A DNA stretch of 64,000 nucleotides from positions 930,001 through 994,000 of the forward strand of contig NZ_CP072333.1 of assembly GCF_018127745.1 (NCBI RefSeq). Direction: 5' to 3'. This stretch comes from Porphyromonas sp. oral taxon 275 (GTDB taxonomy: Bacteria; Bacteroidota; Bacteroidia; Bacteroidales; Porphyromonadaceae). Shown piece by piece: positions 34,331 through 43,340 of the stretch. Under the pieces are notes generated by a model that saw only the letters and a program-made list of their open reading frames with translations, searched no databases and was not told the DNA's origin. Numbering within the stretch: the first letter of the stretch is position 1; every line of letters starts with the position of its first letter. A program made the translations under genes and the position numbers.

Positions 34331-35329
34331 TTAATGCTGGGCGGGACGAAGGCCCTCCTCAATGAGCGCCGTCAGCACCTGGGACATCTCGAGGCCTGCG
34401 GCGCGCACCTGCTGGGGGATGAAGCTTGTGGGGGTCATCCCTGGGGTGGTATTGACCTCGAGCAGCGTGGGATAGCCGTCGGCCTCGATGATGAAGTCCA
34501 CGCGGATGATCCCACGGGCATCGACATAGCGATAGATCTGCTTGGTCAGCTCCTGCACCAGCTTGGTCTGCTCGGGACGGATGCGGGCGGGCGTGATCTC
34601 CTCGACTGCTCCATTGTACTTGGCGTCGTAGTCGAAGAAGCTATTCTTCGGGACGACCTCGGTCACGGGCAGCACCTGCAGTCCTCCGCCAGCCTCATAG
34701 CAGCCACAGGTAACCTCTGTGCCCGAGATGAAGCGCTCGAGCAGCACCTCCTCACATTCGGTGAAGGCCTCGTTGATAGCAGACTCGAGTTGCTCGATGG
34801 TGTTGACGCGTGAGGTAGCCACGCTCGAGCCACCCGCGTTGGGCTTAGCGAAGAGGGGGAGCCCTAGCCTATCGAGGATATCGGCAGTGCTGGGGCGCGG
34901 GAGATCCTTACTGAGGCGCAGCGAATTGGCCGTACGCACCTGAGGGAAGGAGGAGAGGAAGTGATTGCAGTAGTACTTATTGAAGGTCAGCGCCTCCGTC
35001 AGCACCCCCCCCGTATTGTAGGGGATGCCGAGGAGGTCTAGGTAGCCCTGCAGCAGGCCATTCTCTCCAGGCGTACCGTGGATCGTGATATAGGCGTACT
35101 CAGGACGGATGCGCCCTTCGGGAAGCTGGCAGCTGAAGTCATTCTTATCTATAGGATAGCGCTCGCCCGAGCTGAGCTCTACCCACCAGCCCGTGCGATC
35201 GATCAGTACGAGGTAGGGCGTGTAGCGCTCTCGGTCGATCCAGGACAGGATACCTGCAGCGCTGCGCAGGGAGACGGGCTGCTCGCCCGAGAAGCCGCCT
35301 GCGACGACGGCGATAGTACGTGGACTCAT
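34331..35329 (-). CDS. ddl: D-alanine-D-alanine ligase
   Basis: ATP-grasp enzyme that makes the D-Ala-D-Ala dipeptide for peptidoglycan. Motifs: VVAGGFSGEQPVSLRSA (N-terminal), IHGTPGENGLLQGYLD, PLFAKPNAGGSSVAT (ATP loop), and GIIRVDFIIEADGYPTLLEVNTTPGMT (metal ligands). Length is 332 residues. It leads a six-gene minus-strand operon (ddl, acyltransferase, PepSY, NIF3, zinc ribbon, tilS) with a good upstream promoter. Confidence 0.96.
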   Translation of the reverse strand: MSPRTIAVVAGGFSGEQPVSLRSAAGILSWIDRERYTPYLVLIDRTGWWVELSSGERYPIDKNDFSCQLPEGRIRPEYAYITIHGTPGENGLLQGYLDLLGIPYNTGGVLTEALTFNKYYCNHFLSSFPQVRTANSLRLSKDLPRPSTADILDRLGLPLFAKPNAGGSSVATSRVNTIEQLESAINEAFTECEEVLLERFISGTEVTCGCYEAGGGLQVLPVTEVVPKNSFFDYDAKYNGAVEEITPARIRPEQTKLVQELTKQIYRYVDARGIIRVDFIIEADGYPTLLEVNTTPGMTPTSFIPQQVRAAGLEMSQVLTALIEEGLRPAQH

Positions 35330-35379
35330 CTGTTGAGTTTATATAGTCTGAGTTTGGTTCGAGATTTAGCTTACGTATA

Positions 35380-35410
35380 CAAAGGTAGGCCTTTCCCCTA
35401 GCTACGGCAA
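35380..35410 (-). promoter_or_regulatory. Bacteroidota promoter for the ddl operon
   Basis: On the minus strand TTG (35408-35410), 20 bp, then TACCTTTG (35380-35387), 50 bp upstream of the ddl ATG. Confidence 0.68.
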
Positions 35411-35507
35411 AGGCAAGGCTAGCCCTATAGGCTACGGCACCTAGTCTAGGGCCTCCCAGCGAGGCCCAGGCAAAGGCGCAGCGAGGCGACAGTCCTAGCC
35501 CAGCTCC

Positions 35508-35570
35508 GTGAGGGATATCCCTGAGGAGGCTGATGGATATCCCTCACGCGCTCTGACGGATATCCCTCAG
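35508..35570. repeat. 22-bp-period palindromic repeat array D (3 units)
   Basis: Units at 35508-35525 (GTGAGGGATATCCCTGAG), 35530-35547 (CTGATGGATATCCCTCAC) and 35553-35570 (CTGACGGATATCCCTCAG). Spacers are GAGG and GCGCT, so the second step is 23 bp, the only departure from 22 in the family. GAGCCTCCCC follows. It lies between the divergent ddl and pheT promoters. Confidence 0.86.
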
Positions 35571-35714
35571 GAGCCTCCCCCCTTATATGTGCCTGCCGCC
35601 CCTGCCTATTCGCCCCAGGGCCTTGCCCCGCCTGTGAGGGCGAGCGAGGGCGGCATGACACGCCCCGCCCCACAGCTTCGGCAGCGGCACTCCGCTAGTC
35701 TTTGGCGCTTTTCG

Positions 35715-35722
35715 TACATTTG
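35715..35722 (+). promoter_or_regulatory. -7 promoter element for pheT
   Basis: TACATTTG preceded by CTTTTCG, 57 bp before the pheT ATG. Confidence 0.6.
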
Positions 35723-35779
35723 CATTCACAAATCATAACCATAGGGCGCATCCGTGCCTATACAATAGACAAGCGAACG

Positions 35780-38254
35780 ATGAATATATCCTACGACCTG
35801 CTACGCTCCTATGTGGCTACCGATCTGAGCCCCGAGGGAGTAGCAGAGGCGCTCACCTCGATCGGCCTTGAGACCGGTGGTATCGAGGAGGTAGAGTCCA
35901 TCCCTGGCGGCCTGAAGGGGCTGGTGCTGGGGAAGGTGCTGACCTGCGTCGAGCACGAGAACTCCGACCACCTCCACGTCACGACCGTCGATGTAGGGGA
36001 CGAGGAGCCCCTGCAGATCGTCTGCGGAGCGCCTAACGTAGCCGCAGGCAAGGGCGTCGTCGTAGCTACCATCGGCACGGTGCTGCCCGCAGGAGAAGAG
36101 AGCTTCACCATCAAGAAGGGCAAGATACGCGGCGTCGAGAGCTACGGCATGCTCTGCAGCGAGGTAGAGATAGGCGTAGGCACAGACAACTCGGGGATCA
36201 TCCTCCTCGAGACTGACAGCATCACCCCAGGGACGCCCGCGGCGAGCCACTACGGCGTCAGCTCGGACTACATCCTCGAGGTAGACATCACCCCCAACCG
36301 CGTAGACGCCACCTCGCACTACGGCGTAGCACGCGATCTGGCTGCCTACCTGACGCAGCAGACGGGCTCTGTAGTCAGCGCTCAGCTCCCCGAGCTCAGC
36401 GCCTCTCCCAAGGCTGGCAGCTGCCCCCTACCCGTCTCGGTCCAAGTCCCCAGCACGCTCTGCCCCCGCTTCCAAGGGCTCGTTATCCGCGGCCTCAAGG
36501 TCGGGGAGAGCCCCAAGTGGCTGCGCCAGACGCTGGAGCGCATCGGGCTGAAGCCCATCAACGTCGTGGTAGACGTCACCAACTTCGTCCTGCACGAATA
36601 CGGACAGCCCCTACACGCCTACGATCTCTCTAAGGTCGGGGCTGGGCTACGCGTCAAGCTCGCCGAGGAGCAGAAGATGACGCTCCTCGACAAGAGCGAA
36701 GGCCAGCTAAGCGGACAGGACCTCGTGATCGCCTCCACCGACGGGACGCCGCTCTGCGTGGCGGGTGTCATGGGAGGGCTCGACTCGGGCACTACGGAGC
36801 AGACGACGGAGATCTTCCTCGAGGCAGCGAACTTCAACGCCAGCTCCGTACGCAAGACGGCACGACGCCTTGGCCTAAATACCGACTCCTCCTTCCGCTT
36901 CGAGCGCGGGCTCGACCCCGAGCGCACGACCTGGGCGCTGCTGCGTGCTGCGAGCCTCATCCTCGAGCTCTGCCCCGGCAGCAGCATCGACGGCGGCCTC
37001 TTCGACCACTATCCCGAGCCCAGCGAGCCCTATGCGGTGACGCTGGACCTGGGGTACATGCACCGCCTCATCGGGCAGGAGATCCCCGAGTCTGACGTAG
37101 CCCGCATCCTCGCCAGCCTCGAGATTGAGGTCACCGAGCGCCAGGGCAAGCTCTGGTCGCTGCGTGTACCCCGCTACCGCGTCGACGTCACGCGCCCCAG
37201 CGACGTCGTCGAGGAGATCCTCCGCATCTATGGCTACAACCGCATCGAGCTGAGTGGCTACATCCATGCCAACCTCAGCCCTAAGGGCGCCGTCGACCGC
37301 TCCTACAGTCGCAAGCTCCTCCTCTCGGAGCAGCTGACGGGCGCGGGCTTCAACGAGCTGCTCAATAACTCCCTCTCCTCCGAAGCCTACTACGAGGGCC
37401 TCACGAGCTACCCTGCCGAGCGCCTCGTACGCCTGGTGAATCCGCTCAGCGGCGAGCTGAACGTGATGCGCCAGACGCTGCTCTTCGGCGGACTGGCGGC
37501 CATCAGCCGCAATCTACGCCGCCAGCAGCGCAGCTTCTACTACTATGAGTGGGGCAACTGCTACGAGGCCGCACCCGAGCAGACCAAGTCCGACGCGACG
37601 ACCCTGGCAGGCTATCGCGAGCGTCAGACGCTGGGCCTATGGGTCGCAGGAGAGCGTGTCACGGGCAGCTGGGCACACCCTGACGAGGCAGCCTCCCCCT
37701 TCGAGCTCAAGGCACAGGTAGAGCATATCTTCGAGCGCCTAGGCATCGCCCTCTCCGGGATCAAGACGAGCTTCGTCGAGCGCGATATCTTCGCTGGCCC
37801 CGGCTACGCCTATAGCACCTATGAGGGCAAGGAACTCGTCGTCCTCGGGCAGGTACATCCACGCCTCGTCGCCGCATGGGACATCGAGCTACCCGTATAC
37901 TTCGCCTCGGTCGACTGGGAGCAGATCAATCGACTCGCCGAGCGGGTCAAGCTCGAGGCCAAGGAGCTGGCGAAGTACCCCATCGTCAAGCGTGACCTTT
38001 CCCTCCTCATCGACAGCAAGACGACCTTCGCCGAGCTCGAGCAGGCTGCACGCCGCGCCGAGAAAAAGCTGCTCAGGAGCGTCAGCCTCTTCGACGTCTA
38101 TGAGGGGAAGAACCTCCCCGCAGGTAAGAAGAGCTACGCCCTCTCCTTCTACCTCCAGGACACGGAGCGCACGATGAGCGACAAGCAGATCGACGCCATC
38201 ATGAGCAAGATACGCAAGAGCCTCGAGGACGGCTTCGGGGCCGAGCTACGCTAG
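35780..38254 (+). CDS. pheT: Phenylalanyl-tRNA synthetase beta subunit
   Basis: Large subunit of the heterotetrameric enzyme that charges tRNA-Phe. The 824 residues show the N-terminal tRNA-binding (EMAP-like) domain (VLTCVEHENSDHLHVTTVD), the B3/B4 editing region (PRFQGLVIRGLK, GLDPERTTWALLRA), the B5 domain (VPRYRVDVTRPSDVVEEILRIYGY) and the C-terminal anticodon-binding domain (YPIVKRDLSLLID). ATG 35780 is chosen because MNISYDLLRSYV is the family start; an upstream in-frame start at 35702 would lie in the promoter. pheS is not adjacent. Confidence 0.97.
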   Translation: MNISYDLLRSYVATDLSPEGVAEALTSIGLETGGIEEVESIPGGLKGLVLGKVLTCVEHENSDHLHVTTVDVGDEEPLQIVCGAPNVAAGKGVVVATIGTVLPAGEESFTIKKGKIRGVESYGMLCSEVEIGVGTDNSGIILLETDSITPGTPAASHYGVSSDYILEVDITPNRVDATSHYGVARDLAAYLTQQTGSVVSAQLPELSASPKAGSCPLPVSVQVPSTLCPRFQGLVIRGLKVGESPKWLRQTLERIGLKPINVVVDVTNFVLHEYGQPLHAYDLSKVGAGLRVKLAEEQKMTLLDKSEGQLSGQDLVIASTDGTPLCVAGVMGGLDSGTTEQTTEIFLEAANFNASSVRKTARRLGLNTDSSFRFERGLDPERTTWALLRAASLILELCPGSSIDGGLFDHYPEPSEPYAVTLDLGYMHRLIGQEIPESDVARILASLEIEVTERQGKLWSLRVPRYRVDVTRPSDVVEEILRIYGYNRIELSGYIHANLSPKGAVDRSYSRKLLLSEQLTGAGFNELLNNSLSSEAYYEGLTSYPAERLVRLVNPLSGELNVMRQTLLFGGLAAISRNLRRQQRSFYYYEWGNCYEAAPEQTKSDATTLAGYRERQTLGLWVAGERVTGSWAHPDEAASPFELKAQVEHIFERLGIALSGIKTSFVERDIFAGPGYAYSTYEGKELVVLGQVHPRLVAAWDIELPVYFASVDWEQINRLAERVKLEAKELAKYPIVKRDLSLLIDSKTTFAELEQAARRAEKKLLRSVSLFDVYEGKNLPAGKKSYALSFYLQDTERTMSDKQIDAIMSKIRKSLEDGFGAELR

Positions 38255-38297
38255 TATAAAGACTGATTGACAACACTATATTCACGACATACACATT

Positions 38298-39026
38298 ATG
38301 GGAAGAGCATTTGAATATCGTAAGGCTCGTAAGATGAAGCGCTGGGGTAATATGGCCCGCGTCTTTACCAAGCTCGGCAAGGAAATCACCATCGCAGCTA
38401 AGGCTGGCGGTCCTGACCCCGAGACCAACCCCCGTCTACGCGTCCTGATGCAGACTGCCAAGAAGGAAAACATGCCCAAGGACAACGTAGAGCGCGCCAT
38501 CAAGAAGGCGACGTCCAAGGACTTCTCCGACTACAAGGAGATGAACTACGAGGGCTATGGCCCCTTCGGTATCGCCATCTTCGTCGAGACCGCTACGGAC
38601 AACACGACGCGTACCGTGGCCAACGTGCGTAGCTACTTCAACAAGTTCGGTGGCAGCCTCGGCACGACGGGTAGCCTTGAGTTCCTCTTCGAGCACAAGT
38701 GCATCTTCCACATCGTCAAGAAGGAGGGCATGGACATCGAGGAGCTGGAGCTGGAGCTGATCGACTATGGCGTCGACGAGCTGGAGGACGATGAGAACGA
38801 GATCATCCTCTACGGGGCCTTCAGCGACAACGCGCAGATCCAGGCCTATCTCGAGAGTGCTGGCTACGAGATCACCTCGGCGGAGTTCGTCCGCCTGCCC
38901 AATGACACCAAGCCTGTGACAGCTGAGCAGCGCGAGACCCTCGCCAAGCTCATCGACAAGCTCGAGGAGGATGAGGACGTGCAGAACGTCTTCACCAACA
39001 TGCAGGAAGAGGAAGAAGAGGAATAG
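38298..39026 (+). CDS. yebC: YebC/TACO1-family protein
   Basis: Conserved YebC family member. Homologues have been described as transcription regulators (PmpR) and, more recently, as ribosome-associated factors that ease stalling at proline runs. The signature GRAFEYRKARKMKRWGNMARVF, a Bacteroidota variant of the GHSKW start, is followed by the core YEGYGPFGIAIFVETATDN and the acidic Glu-rich C-terminus (last nine residues nearly all Glu). Length is 242 residues. It lies 43 bp after pheT and before a strong terminator. Confidence 0.93.
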   Translation: MGRAFEYRKARKMKRWGNMARVFTKLGKEITIAAKAGGPDPETNPRLRVLMQTAKKENMPKDNVERAIKKATSKDFSDYKEMNYEGYGPFGIAIFVETATDNTTRTVANVRSYFNKFGGSLGTTGSLEFLFEHKCIFHIVKKEGMDIEELELELIDYGVDELEDDENEIILYGAFSDNAQIQAYLESAGYEITSAEFVRLPNDTKPVTAEQRETLAKLIDKLEEDEDVQNVFTNMQEEEEEE

Positions 39027-39051
39027 CCTCCCTCCCCTCTGACAGAAGACA

Positions 39052-39096
39052 AGCACCCCCAGGGAAGCCGCACGAGCTGGCTTCTCTGGGGGCGCT
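39052..39096 (+). terminator. Hairpin terminator after yebC
   Basis: Arms at 39052-39069 (AGCACCCCCAGGGAAGCC) and 39079-39096 pair at 16 of 18 positions with a 9-base loop, 25 bp after the stop. Confidence 0.8.
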
Positions 39097-39161
39097 CACA
39101 TTATGGGTTGGAGGCTGAGGCCTATAGGCTGCGCGGGGCGAGCGCCCTACCCTAGGGCATG

Positions 39162-39245
39162 CTGAGGGATATCAGTCAGGAGGCTGAGGGACGTCCATCA
39201 CGGTGCTGAGGGGTAGCAGTCAGCCCGCCGAGGGATATCAGTGAC
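39162..39245. repeat. 22-bp-period palindromic repeat array E (4 units)
   Basis: Units at 39162-39179 (CTGAGGGATATCAGTCAG), 39184-39201 (CTGAGGGACGTCCATCAC), 39206-39223 and 39228-39245, exactly 22 bp apart, with spacers GAGG, GGTG and CCCG. Right half-sites ATCAGTCAG show the same orientation as array A. It lies between the yebC terminator and the pgi promoter. Confidence 0.88.
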
Positions 39246-39329
39246 GAGGCTGCCTCTTGCCCCTGCCCCACGCTCCCCCACAGCTGGCGGGACGGGGAGC
39301 TACGCCCTAGGATGCATCACGTGCAGACC

Positions 39330-39362
39330 TTGAGGCAGATATAGTCCTTTTTCGTATCTTTG
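39330..39362 (+). promoter_or_regulatory. Promoter for the pgi-murA-pyrC operon
   Basis: TATCTTTG (39355-39362) with TTG 22 bp upstream (39330-39332), slightly wider than the usual 19-21 bp. Confidence 0.6.
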
Positions 39363-39479
39363 CCTTAGTACGCCCTGCCCTGGCTGCTGGACGCTGACGC
39401 TGCCCCACCGGGCCGCATCTTAGTCCCCCCGAGCACCGTACAGCATATCAGCCTACTAGACATATTCAACATCGCGATA

Positions 39480-40814
39480 ATGAACACGCTACAACTCGAC
39501 CTCACGGGAATCTATCCCTTTGTATCCCAGGACACCGTCTACAGCTGGGCAGACAAGAGCAATGCCTACCAGGCCGCCCTACATGCGGGCACAGGCCTCG
39601 GCAATGACTTCCTCGGATGGATCAAGCTCCCCAGTGAGATCAGCGAGCAGGACTTCGACGCTATCGAGGCAGCCGCTCGCACGCTACAGCAGCACTGCGA
39701 CTACGTCATCAGCATCGGCATCGGGGGTAGCTATCTAGGCGCCCGTGCCGTCATCGAGGCTCTGAGCCCCAGCTTCGCCCCCAAGACAGACGCCCCCCAG
39801 GTGATCTTCGCTGGGCACAATATCGGCGAGGACTACCTGAGCGAGCTCGTCAGCTTCCTCCGCGGCAAGCGCTTCGGCATCATCAATATCTCCAAGAGCG
39901 GCACCACTACGGAGCCCGCCATCGCCTTCCGCATCCTCAAGGCGCTCCTAGAGGAGCAGGTCGGCAAGGAGGCCGCTCGTGAGCGTATCATCGCCGTCAC
40001 GGACAAGGCTAAGGGCGCCCTGCGCAGCCTCGCCACCCAGGAGGGCTACCAGACCTTCGTCATCCCCGACGACATCGGCGGCCGCTTCTCCGTACTGACC
40101 CCCGTAGGGCTGCTGCCCATCGCCGTAGCAGGCTTCGACATCCGCGAGCTCGTACGTGGCGCTCGGGATATGTCCGCCCTCGTAGGGGAGGATGTAGCCT
40201 TCGAGCAGAACCTCTCCGCCCTCTATGCCGCTGCCCGCAACAGCCTCTACCAGGCAGGCAAAAAGATCGAGATCCTCGGTAACTACCACCCCAAGCTGCA
40301 CTACATCGGTGAGTGGTGGAAGCAGCTCTACGGCGAGAGCGAGGGCAAGGACGGTAAGGGCATCTTCAACGCCTCGGTAGACTTCTCCGCCGACCTGCAC
40401 TCCATGGGCCAGTGGATCCAGGAGGGCGAGCGTAACATCTTCGAGACGATCATCAGCATCGCCCAGCCCGACAGCGAGCTGCGCATTGCCCCAGATGCAG
40501 AGAACCTCGATGGGCTCAACTATCTAGCGGGCAAGCGCGTCGACGAGGTCAATAAGATGGCCGAGCTCGGCGTACGTATGGCACACATGGACGGCGGCGT
40601 GCCCAACATCCGCATCACTCTCCCTCAGCTCAACGCCTACTACATCGGCCAGCTCTTCTACTTCTTCGAGAAGGCTGTCGGCATCAGTGGCTACATGCTC
40701 GAGGTGAACCCCTTCAACCAGCCCGGCGTAGAGGCGTACAAGAAGAACATGTTTGCCCTCCTCGAGAAGCCCGGCTATGAGGAGGCTACCCAGGCCATCA
40801 AGGCACGCCTCTAA
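39480..40814 (+). CDS. pgi: Glucose-6-phosphate isomerase
   Basis: Interconverts glucose-6-phosphate and fructose-6-phosphate. The short bacterial type (444 residues) has the SIS domains with [12 protein letters not shown] and [15 protein letters not shown], the catalytic-region [14 protein letters not shown], and [17 protein letters not shown] near the C-terminus. It is first in an operon that runs without strong gaps to the exonuclease gene at 45984. Confidence 0.97.
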   Translation: MNTLQLDLTGIYPFVSQDTVYSWADKSNAYQAALHAGTGLGNDFLGWIKLPSEISEQDFDAIEAAARTLQQHCDYVISIGIGGSYLGARAVIEALSPSFAPKTDAPQVIFAGHNIGEDYLSELVSFLRGKRFGIINISKSGTTTEPAIAFRILKALLEEQVGKEAARERIIAVTDKAKGALRSLATQEGYQTFVIPDDIGGRFSVLTPVGLLPIAVAGFDIRELVRGARDMSALVGEDVAFEQNLSALYAAARNSLYQAGKKIEILGNYHPKLHYIGEWWKQLYGESEGKDGKGIFNASVDFSADLHSMGQWIQEGERNIFETIISIAQPDSELRIAPDAENLDGLNYLAGKRVDEVNKMAELGVRMAHMDGGVPNIRITLPQLNAYYIGQLFYFFEKAVGISGYMLEVNPFNQPGVEAYKKNMFALLEKPGYEEATQAIKARL

Positions 40815-40827
40815 TCCACTTACCTCA

Positions 40828-41442
40828 ATGAGTATAGGATACAACAACCAGCTCCCCGAGATCATCATGCCTGAGTATGGTCGCAATATTCAGAACATGG
40901 TCGAGTACTGCAAGGGGCTCACGGATCGCGACGAGCGCAATCGCTGCGCCCACGAGATCGTCCGTGCTATGGCTGCCCTCGCCCCTGAGAAGGAACAGGG
41001 CTTCGGCCGCGAGACCATCTACTGGGACCACCTGGCGATCATTGCTGACTTCGAGCTCGACGTAGACTATCCCGAGGGCACGATCACGCGTGAGAAGATC
41101 GACCTCAAGGCCGACAAGCCCGAGTACCCAGGGGCCGAGATCAAGTACCGCTACTACGGCCGCTTCATCGAGGGTATGATCCAGAAGGTCTGCGCCATGG
41201 AGCTCGGCCCCGAGCGAGCAGCCGCCGAGTACTTCATCGCCCTGCAGATGAAGCGCGACTACATGACTTGGAACCAGGGCAACGTCGAGGACTTGAAGAT
41301 CTTCAAGGACCTCTTCGAGCTCTCCGACGGACAGATCCTCCTGACGCCCGAGAACTGCAAGCTCAACATCAACCCCAACACTATTGACCGCCCTGGCAAG
41401 CTCCAGAAGCCACTCAATAGTAAGAAGGGCAAGAAACGCTAA
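40828..41442 (+). CDS. DUF4290-family protein
   Basis: A 204-residue conserved Bacteroidota protein of unknown function, found between pgi and murA here. It begins SIGYNNQLPEIIMPEYGRNIQ, a stretch typical of the family, and is mostly helical with a Lys-rich C-terminus (NSKKGKKR). ATG 40828 is chosen, as upstream in-frame codons lie inside pgi. No signal peptide, membrane segment or catalytic motif is seen. Its fixed place before murA may hint at an envelope-related role, but that is only inference. Confidence 0.85.
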   Translation: MSIGYNNQLPEIIMPEYGRNIQNMVEYCKGLTDRDERNRCAHEIVRAMAALAPEKEQGFGRETIYWDHLAIIADFELDVDYPEGTITREKIDLKADKPEYPGAEIKYRYYGRFIEGMIQKVCAMELGPERAAAEYFIALQMKRDYMTWNQGNVEDLKIFKDLFELSDGQILLTPENCKLNINPNTIDRPGKLQKPLNSKKGKKR

Positions 41443-41475
41443 CTACGTACACATATACTCTAGCAACACTAGCGC

Positions 41476-42786
41476 ATGGCATCATACGTCATCGAGGGCG
41501 GCTACTCCCTACAGGGGAGCATACGCCCCCAGGGCGCCAAGAACGAGGCCCTACAGATCATCTCCTCTGTCCTGCTCACCCCCGAGCTCGTCACGATCCA
41601 CAACATCCCGAACATACTGGATGTGAACAACCTCATCGACCTGCTACGGCAGATCGGGGTGAAGGTCAGCCGGCTCAACGACGAGGGCAGCTACAGCTTC
41701 CAGGCAGACGAGATCAGCATCGACTACCTACATAGTGAGGAGTTCCTCAATCGTAGCCGTGCCCTGCGTGGCTCCATCCTGATGGCAGGTGCCCTCCTAG
41801 GACGCTTCGGCTATGCGCTCTTCCCCAAGCCCGGGGGCGACAAGATCGGCCGCCGTCGTCTGGACACGCACCTGATAGGCTTCCAGGAGCTGGGCGCTAG
41901 CTGCCGCTACGACAGTGACAAGCAGAGCTACGTGCTGGAGGCCAGCCAGCTCAAGGGTAAGTACATGCTCCTCGACGAGGCCTCCGTGACGGGTACAGCC
42001 AATATCCTGATGGCCGCCGTACTAGCCGAGGGCACGACGACGATCTACAATGCCGCCTGTGAGCCCTACCTGCAGCAGCTCTCCAAGCTGCTGGTGCGCA
42101 TGGGTGCCCATATCGAGGGCATAGGCTCCAACCGCCTCACCATCGAGGGCGTCAAGGAGCTGCACGGCGCCGAGCACACCATGCTCCCCGACATGATCGA
42201 GATCGGTAGCTTCATCGGCATGGCCGCCATGACGAACTCCGAGCTACGTATCACCGACGTCAGCATCCCCGACCTCGGGATCATCCCGCAGGCCTTCCGC
42301 CGCCTCGGGATCACCATCGAGGAGCAGGGCGACGACCTCTTCATCCCCCGCCACCCCAACGGCTACGAGATCGACACCTTCATGGACGGCTCGATCCTTA
42401 CCGTGGCGGATGCTCCTTGGCCAGGGCTGACGCCTGACCTCCTCAGCGTCTTCCTCGTCACCGCCACGCAGGCTAAGGGAAGCGTACTGATCCATCAGAA
42501 GATGTTCGAGAGCCGTCTCTTCTTCGTCGACAAGCTCATCGACATGGGCGCTCAGATCATGCTCTGCGACCCCCACCGCGCTGTGGTCATCGGCCTCGGG
42601 CAGTCGCACCGCCTGCGCGCCTCTACGATGGCCTCGCCCGACATCCGTGCTGGGATCGCGCTCCTCATCGCTGCGATGAGCGCCGAGGGGACAAGTGTCA
42701 TCAACAACATCGAGCAGATCGACCGAGGCTATCAGGATATCGCAGGCCGCCTCAACGCCCTCGGCGCACGTATCTCTCGCCTATAG
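41476..42786 (+). CDS. murA: UDP-N-acetylglucosamine 1-carboxyvinyltransferase with Asp at the fosfomycin site
   Basis: First committed step of peptidoglycan synthesis: transfers enolpyruvate to UDP-GlcNAc. The EPSP-synthase fold is clear (GGYSLQGSIRPQGAKNEAL at the start, EGVKELHGAEHTMLPD, and the late DIRAGIALLIAAMSAEGTS). In the active-site loop, where E. coli has the Cys115 of PGGCAIG, this protein has D122 (PGGDKIGRRRLD). The Asp form is known from mycobacteria, chlamydiae and others and gives intrinsic fosfomycin insensitivity. Length is 436 residues. Confidence 0.96.
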   Translation: MASYVIEGGYSLQGSIRPQGAKNEALQIISSVLLTPELVTIHNIPNILDVNNLIDLLRQIGVKVSRLNDEGSYSFQADEISIDYLHSEEFLNRSRALRGSILMAGALLGRFGYALFPKPGGDKIGRRRLDTHLIGFQELGASCRYDSDKQSYVLEASQLKGKYMLLDEASVTGTANILMAAVLAEGTTTIYNAACEPYLQQLSKLLVRMGAHIEGIGSNRLTIEGVKELHGAEHTMLPDMIEIGSFIGMAAMTNSELRITDVSIPDLGIIPQAFRRLGITIEEQGDDLFIPRHPNGYEIDTFMDGSILTVADAPWPGLTPDLLSVFLVTATQAKGSVLIHQKMFESRLFFVDKLIDMGAQIMLCDPHRAVVIGLGQSHRLRASTMASPDIRAGIALLIAAMSAEGTSVINNIEQIDRGYQDIAGRLNALGARISRL

Positions 42787-42796
42787 CCCCGCTCCT

Positions 42797-43333
42797 ATGC
42801 TGGATAAGGCAGACTTCGAGCCCATAGGCCGTCTCGGCCGCACACACGGCATCGGTGGCGAGCTCAGTGCCAAGCTCTCGGTAGACCTCAGCGTCCTTTG
42901 GGAGGAGGACGAGCGACTCTTCCTCTTCCTCGAGGAGCAGGAGCTGCTCATCCCCTACCGAGTGCGCAGCCTGCGCGCCAAGACCGATGAGCTCGACCTC
43001 ATCGCCTTCATGGACGTCATGACCAAGGAGGCGGCCGAGGCGCTCGTGGGGCGTGAGCTGTGGCTGGAGCGTGCCTACCTCGACCACGACGAGGCGGAGG
43101 CCGTCCTCGGCCTAGAGCACTACGTCGGCTTCGAACTCTACGAAGCGGACTCGGGGCAGTACCTAGGACGCATCACGGACGTCGACGACAGCACGCTGAA
43201 CGTACTGATGCGGGTCGAGACGCCCCTCGGGGACGAACTCGTACTGCCCATCGCCGAGGAGCTCGTCAGTGAGGTGAAGCTCGCCGAGCACCAGCTCTAC
43301 CTACAGGTTCCCCAGGGCCTGCTTGATCTCTAG
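42797..43333 (+). CDS. rimM: Ribosome maturation factor RimM
   Basis: Assists assembly of the 30S head domain around protein S19. The N-terminal barrel starts FEPIGRLGRTHGIGGELSAKL and the PRC-barrel includes GLEHYVGFELYEADSGQYLGRITDV with VLPIAEELV at the end. Length is 178 residues. The start at 42797 is 10 bp after the murA stop and gives the family N-terminus. Confidence 0.94.
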   Translation: MLDKADFEPIGRLGRTHGIGGELSAKLSVDLSVLWEEDERLFLFLEEQELLIPYRVRSLRAKTDELDLIAFMDVMTKEAAEALVGRELWLERAYLDHDEAEAVLGLEHYVGFELYEADSGQYLGRITDVDDSTLNVLMRVETPLGDELVLPIAEELVSEVKLAEHQLYLQVPQGLLDL

Positions 43334-43340
43334 CTAGGGT

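Larger units (their letters stand above)
35411..35779. other. Divergent intergenic region between ddl and pheT
   Basis: Holds array D and the pheT -7 element. The stretch 35571-35700 is GC-rich without a recognisable gene. No tRNA-like or T-box-like structure could be made out by eye in front of pheT. Confidence 0.4.
39097..39479. other. Intergenic region between yebC and pgi
   Basis: Contains array E and the pgi promoter. The stretch between the -7 box and the pgi start (39363-39479) would be a leader of more than 100 bases; no known riboswitch pattern was recognised in it. Confidence 0.4.
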
